DNA of 14,018 nucleotides from contig CAJUFO010000094.1 in assembly GCA_910585615.1 (NCBI GenBank), positions 1 to 14,018 of the forward strand, given 5' to 3'. Source of the DNA: an uncultured Acetatifactor sp. (lineage in GTDB: Bacteria > Bacillota > Clostridia > Lachnospirales > Lachnospiraceae). Below, piece by piece: positions 13,212 to 14,018 of this stretch (its first letter is position 1; every line of letters begins with the position of its first letter). Position numbers and translations under genes: made by a program. The notes beneath the pieces were generated by a model that did no database searches, was not told where the DNA came from, and saw only the letters and a list, made by a program, of their open reading frames with translations.

Positions 13212-13956
13212 AGTCCTGTATCAGCCCGGCGATTTCGTCAAGGTCGATCTGGAGCTCGCCGCCATAAAGGGAGAGCCCGGCTGTGCCTGTCAGGGGATAG
13301 ATGCGGGGCAGGTAGTCCCGGGTAAAATCGTAGGTGAGCAGCAGCCGCTTCCCGGGGTCGACGATCCAGTATTCTTTGACGCCGGCATCGCTGTATTTCT
13401 GCAGCTTCTTGACGCAGTCCTTTCTCCGCGTGGAGGGGGAGAGGATTTCCAGGATGAAGTCCGGCGCGCCCATGATGCCCCAGCGCTTGATTTTATCTCT
13501 GTCGCACAGGATGATCAGGTCTGGCTGTACCATGGTCTTGTCGTCGCAGTCCAGGGGGACGTCTATGGGGGAGATCAGGGGGATGCATTCGCCGCCTTTT
13601 TTCCGAAAATAAGTTTCCATCTGTGAAAATATTCTGCCCGCAAGCCTCTGGTGTACAAAGCCGGGGGCTTCCATGACATAGATTACGCCGTCAATTAACT
13701 CTATCCGTTCCTCCTCCGGCCAGGCATAGTAATCCTCGATGGTATATTCGCCCTGGCGCTTCTCCGGCCTCGACTCATACGCGATGGCATTCTCCTGTAC
13801 GCCGGGCCGGGATTCCCGGCAGCCATAGCCGCAGCGGGCCGCCGGGGCGTGCCCTTCCTCTGACGGCCGTTTTCCGCGCTCTCCCTGCGCTGTTTCGCTC
13901 ATTGCCGTCTCCGGAACAGGGTTTTCCTGCGCCGAACATTTCTTCTCTTCCTTCAT
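13201..13956 (-). CDS. Uma2-family (DUF820) restriction-endonuclease-fold protein
   Basis: A 251-residue protein whose C-terminal 180 residues match the Uma2/DUF820 family of PD-(D/E)xK-like folds. It shows ELIDG (about residues 86-90), QPDL (144-147), PDFILEILSPST (165-176), a KKLQKY helix (183-188) and VKEYWIVDP. The Asp and Glu of QPD and LEI are the expected metal-binding positions, so a nuclease activity is possible, but the biological role of the family is not established. Residues 1-70 form a charged, low-complexity extension with three cysteines, absent from typical members of about 190 residues. The ATG at 13956 lies 8 nt after GGAGG. The ATG at 13962 would leave only 2 nt and is less likely. 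Starting nearer the domain is also conceivable. It converges with the MATE gene. Confidence 0.85.
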   Translation of the reverse strand: MKEEKKCSAQENPVPETAMSETAQGERGKRPSEEGHAPAARCGYGCRESRPGVQENAIAYESRPEKRQGEYTIEDYYAWPEEERIELIDGVIYVMEAPGFVHQRLAGRIFSQMETYFRKKGGECIPLISPIDVPLDCDDKTMVQPDLIILCDRDKIKRWGIMGAPDFILEILSPSTRRKDCVKKLQKYSDAGVKEYWIVDPGKRLLLTYDFTRDYLPRIYPLTGTAGLSLYGGELQIDLDEIAGLIQDWPD

Positions 13957-13975
13957 CCTCATGTCCTCCTCGTAT

Positions 13976-14015
13976 AATAAGTTTATAGCCAGTCAGAACA
14001 GGCTATAGACTTATT
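13976..14015. repeat. 15-bp inverted repeat upstream of the Uma2 gene
   Basis: AATAAGTTTATAGCC (13976-13990) and GGCTATAGACTTATT (14001-14015) form inverted arms that match at all but one position. The odd position is a T-G wobble on the plus-strand RNA. The loop is 10 nt. It stands about 10 bp upstream of the Uma2 ribosome binding site and is cut close to the window edge. It may be an operator, a 5'-UTR hairpin or a terminator of a gene beyond the edge. No convincing -35/-10 pair for Uma2 was found. Confidence 0.6.
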
Positions 14016-14018
14016 CTT

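Overview
The window looks like chromosomal DNA from a GC-rich member of the Clostridia, most likely Lachnospiraceae. This is inferred from GC-rich codon use, strong AGGAGG-type ribosome binding sites, consensus sigma-A promoters, a DUF4317 protein (a Firmicutes-centred family), several MATE exporters and GH78/GH3/BaiH-like glycan and flavin-reductase remnants. No phage, transposase, plasmid or CRISPR signal was seen.

Layout. (1) 90-270: a stand-alone tRNA-Gly(CCC) unit with its own promoter and terminator. (2) About 271-2510: a gene graveyard. It holds undecipherable debris, a GH78 alpha-L-rhamnosidase fragment with an in-frame stop, and then an open 433-codon chimera that joins the middle of a GH3 beta-glucosidase to the C-terminal half of a MATE transporter. 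The chimera sits behind a near-perfect ribosome binding site. (3) 2563-3795: an AT-richer HAD hydrolase, a possible 33-residue coupled small ORF and a GNAT acetyltransferase. (4) 3902-4293: remains of an FMN/Fe-S/FAD 'old yellow enzyme' reductase (BaiH/dienoyl-CoA reductase type), broken by frameshifts and large internal deletions. (5) 4439-7660: a DUF3237-like protein, a convergent CLC-type anion transporter with CLC-F-like motifs, and a divergent intact MATE exporter. (6) 7661-8050: a convergent intergenic region packed with hairpins, including two diverged repeat units whose stems change in a compensating way. (7) 8051-10877: a dCache chemoreceptor (minus strand) and a divergent, short DUF4317 protein. 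(8) 11073-13113: a MarR regulator plus MepA-like MATE exporter operon with a promoter-embedded palindromic operator, a second operator and a structured leader. (9) 13201-13956: a Uma2-family protein on the minus strand with an unusual N-terminal extension and a 15-bp inverted repeat upstream of it.

How it fits together. The best-supported functional module is the MarR-MATE operon, an apparent autoregulated drug or metabolite efflux system resembling mepR-mepA. The CLC transporter and the first intact MATE share a divergent promoter region. Three separate loci show the same decay style, with 5', middle or 3' gene pieces joined by deletions, which points to deletional gene loss or, less likely, assembly error. 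No clearly new multi-gene system is evident. The most novel candidates are the operator array and leader of the marR operon, the covarying hairpin repeats and the GH3-MATE chimera.
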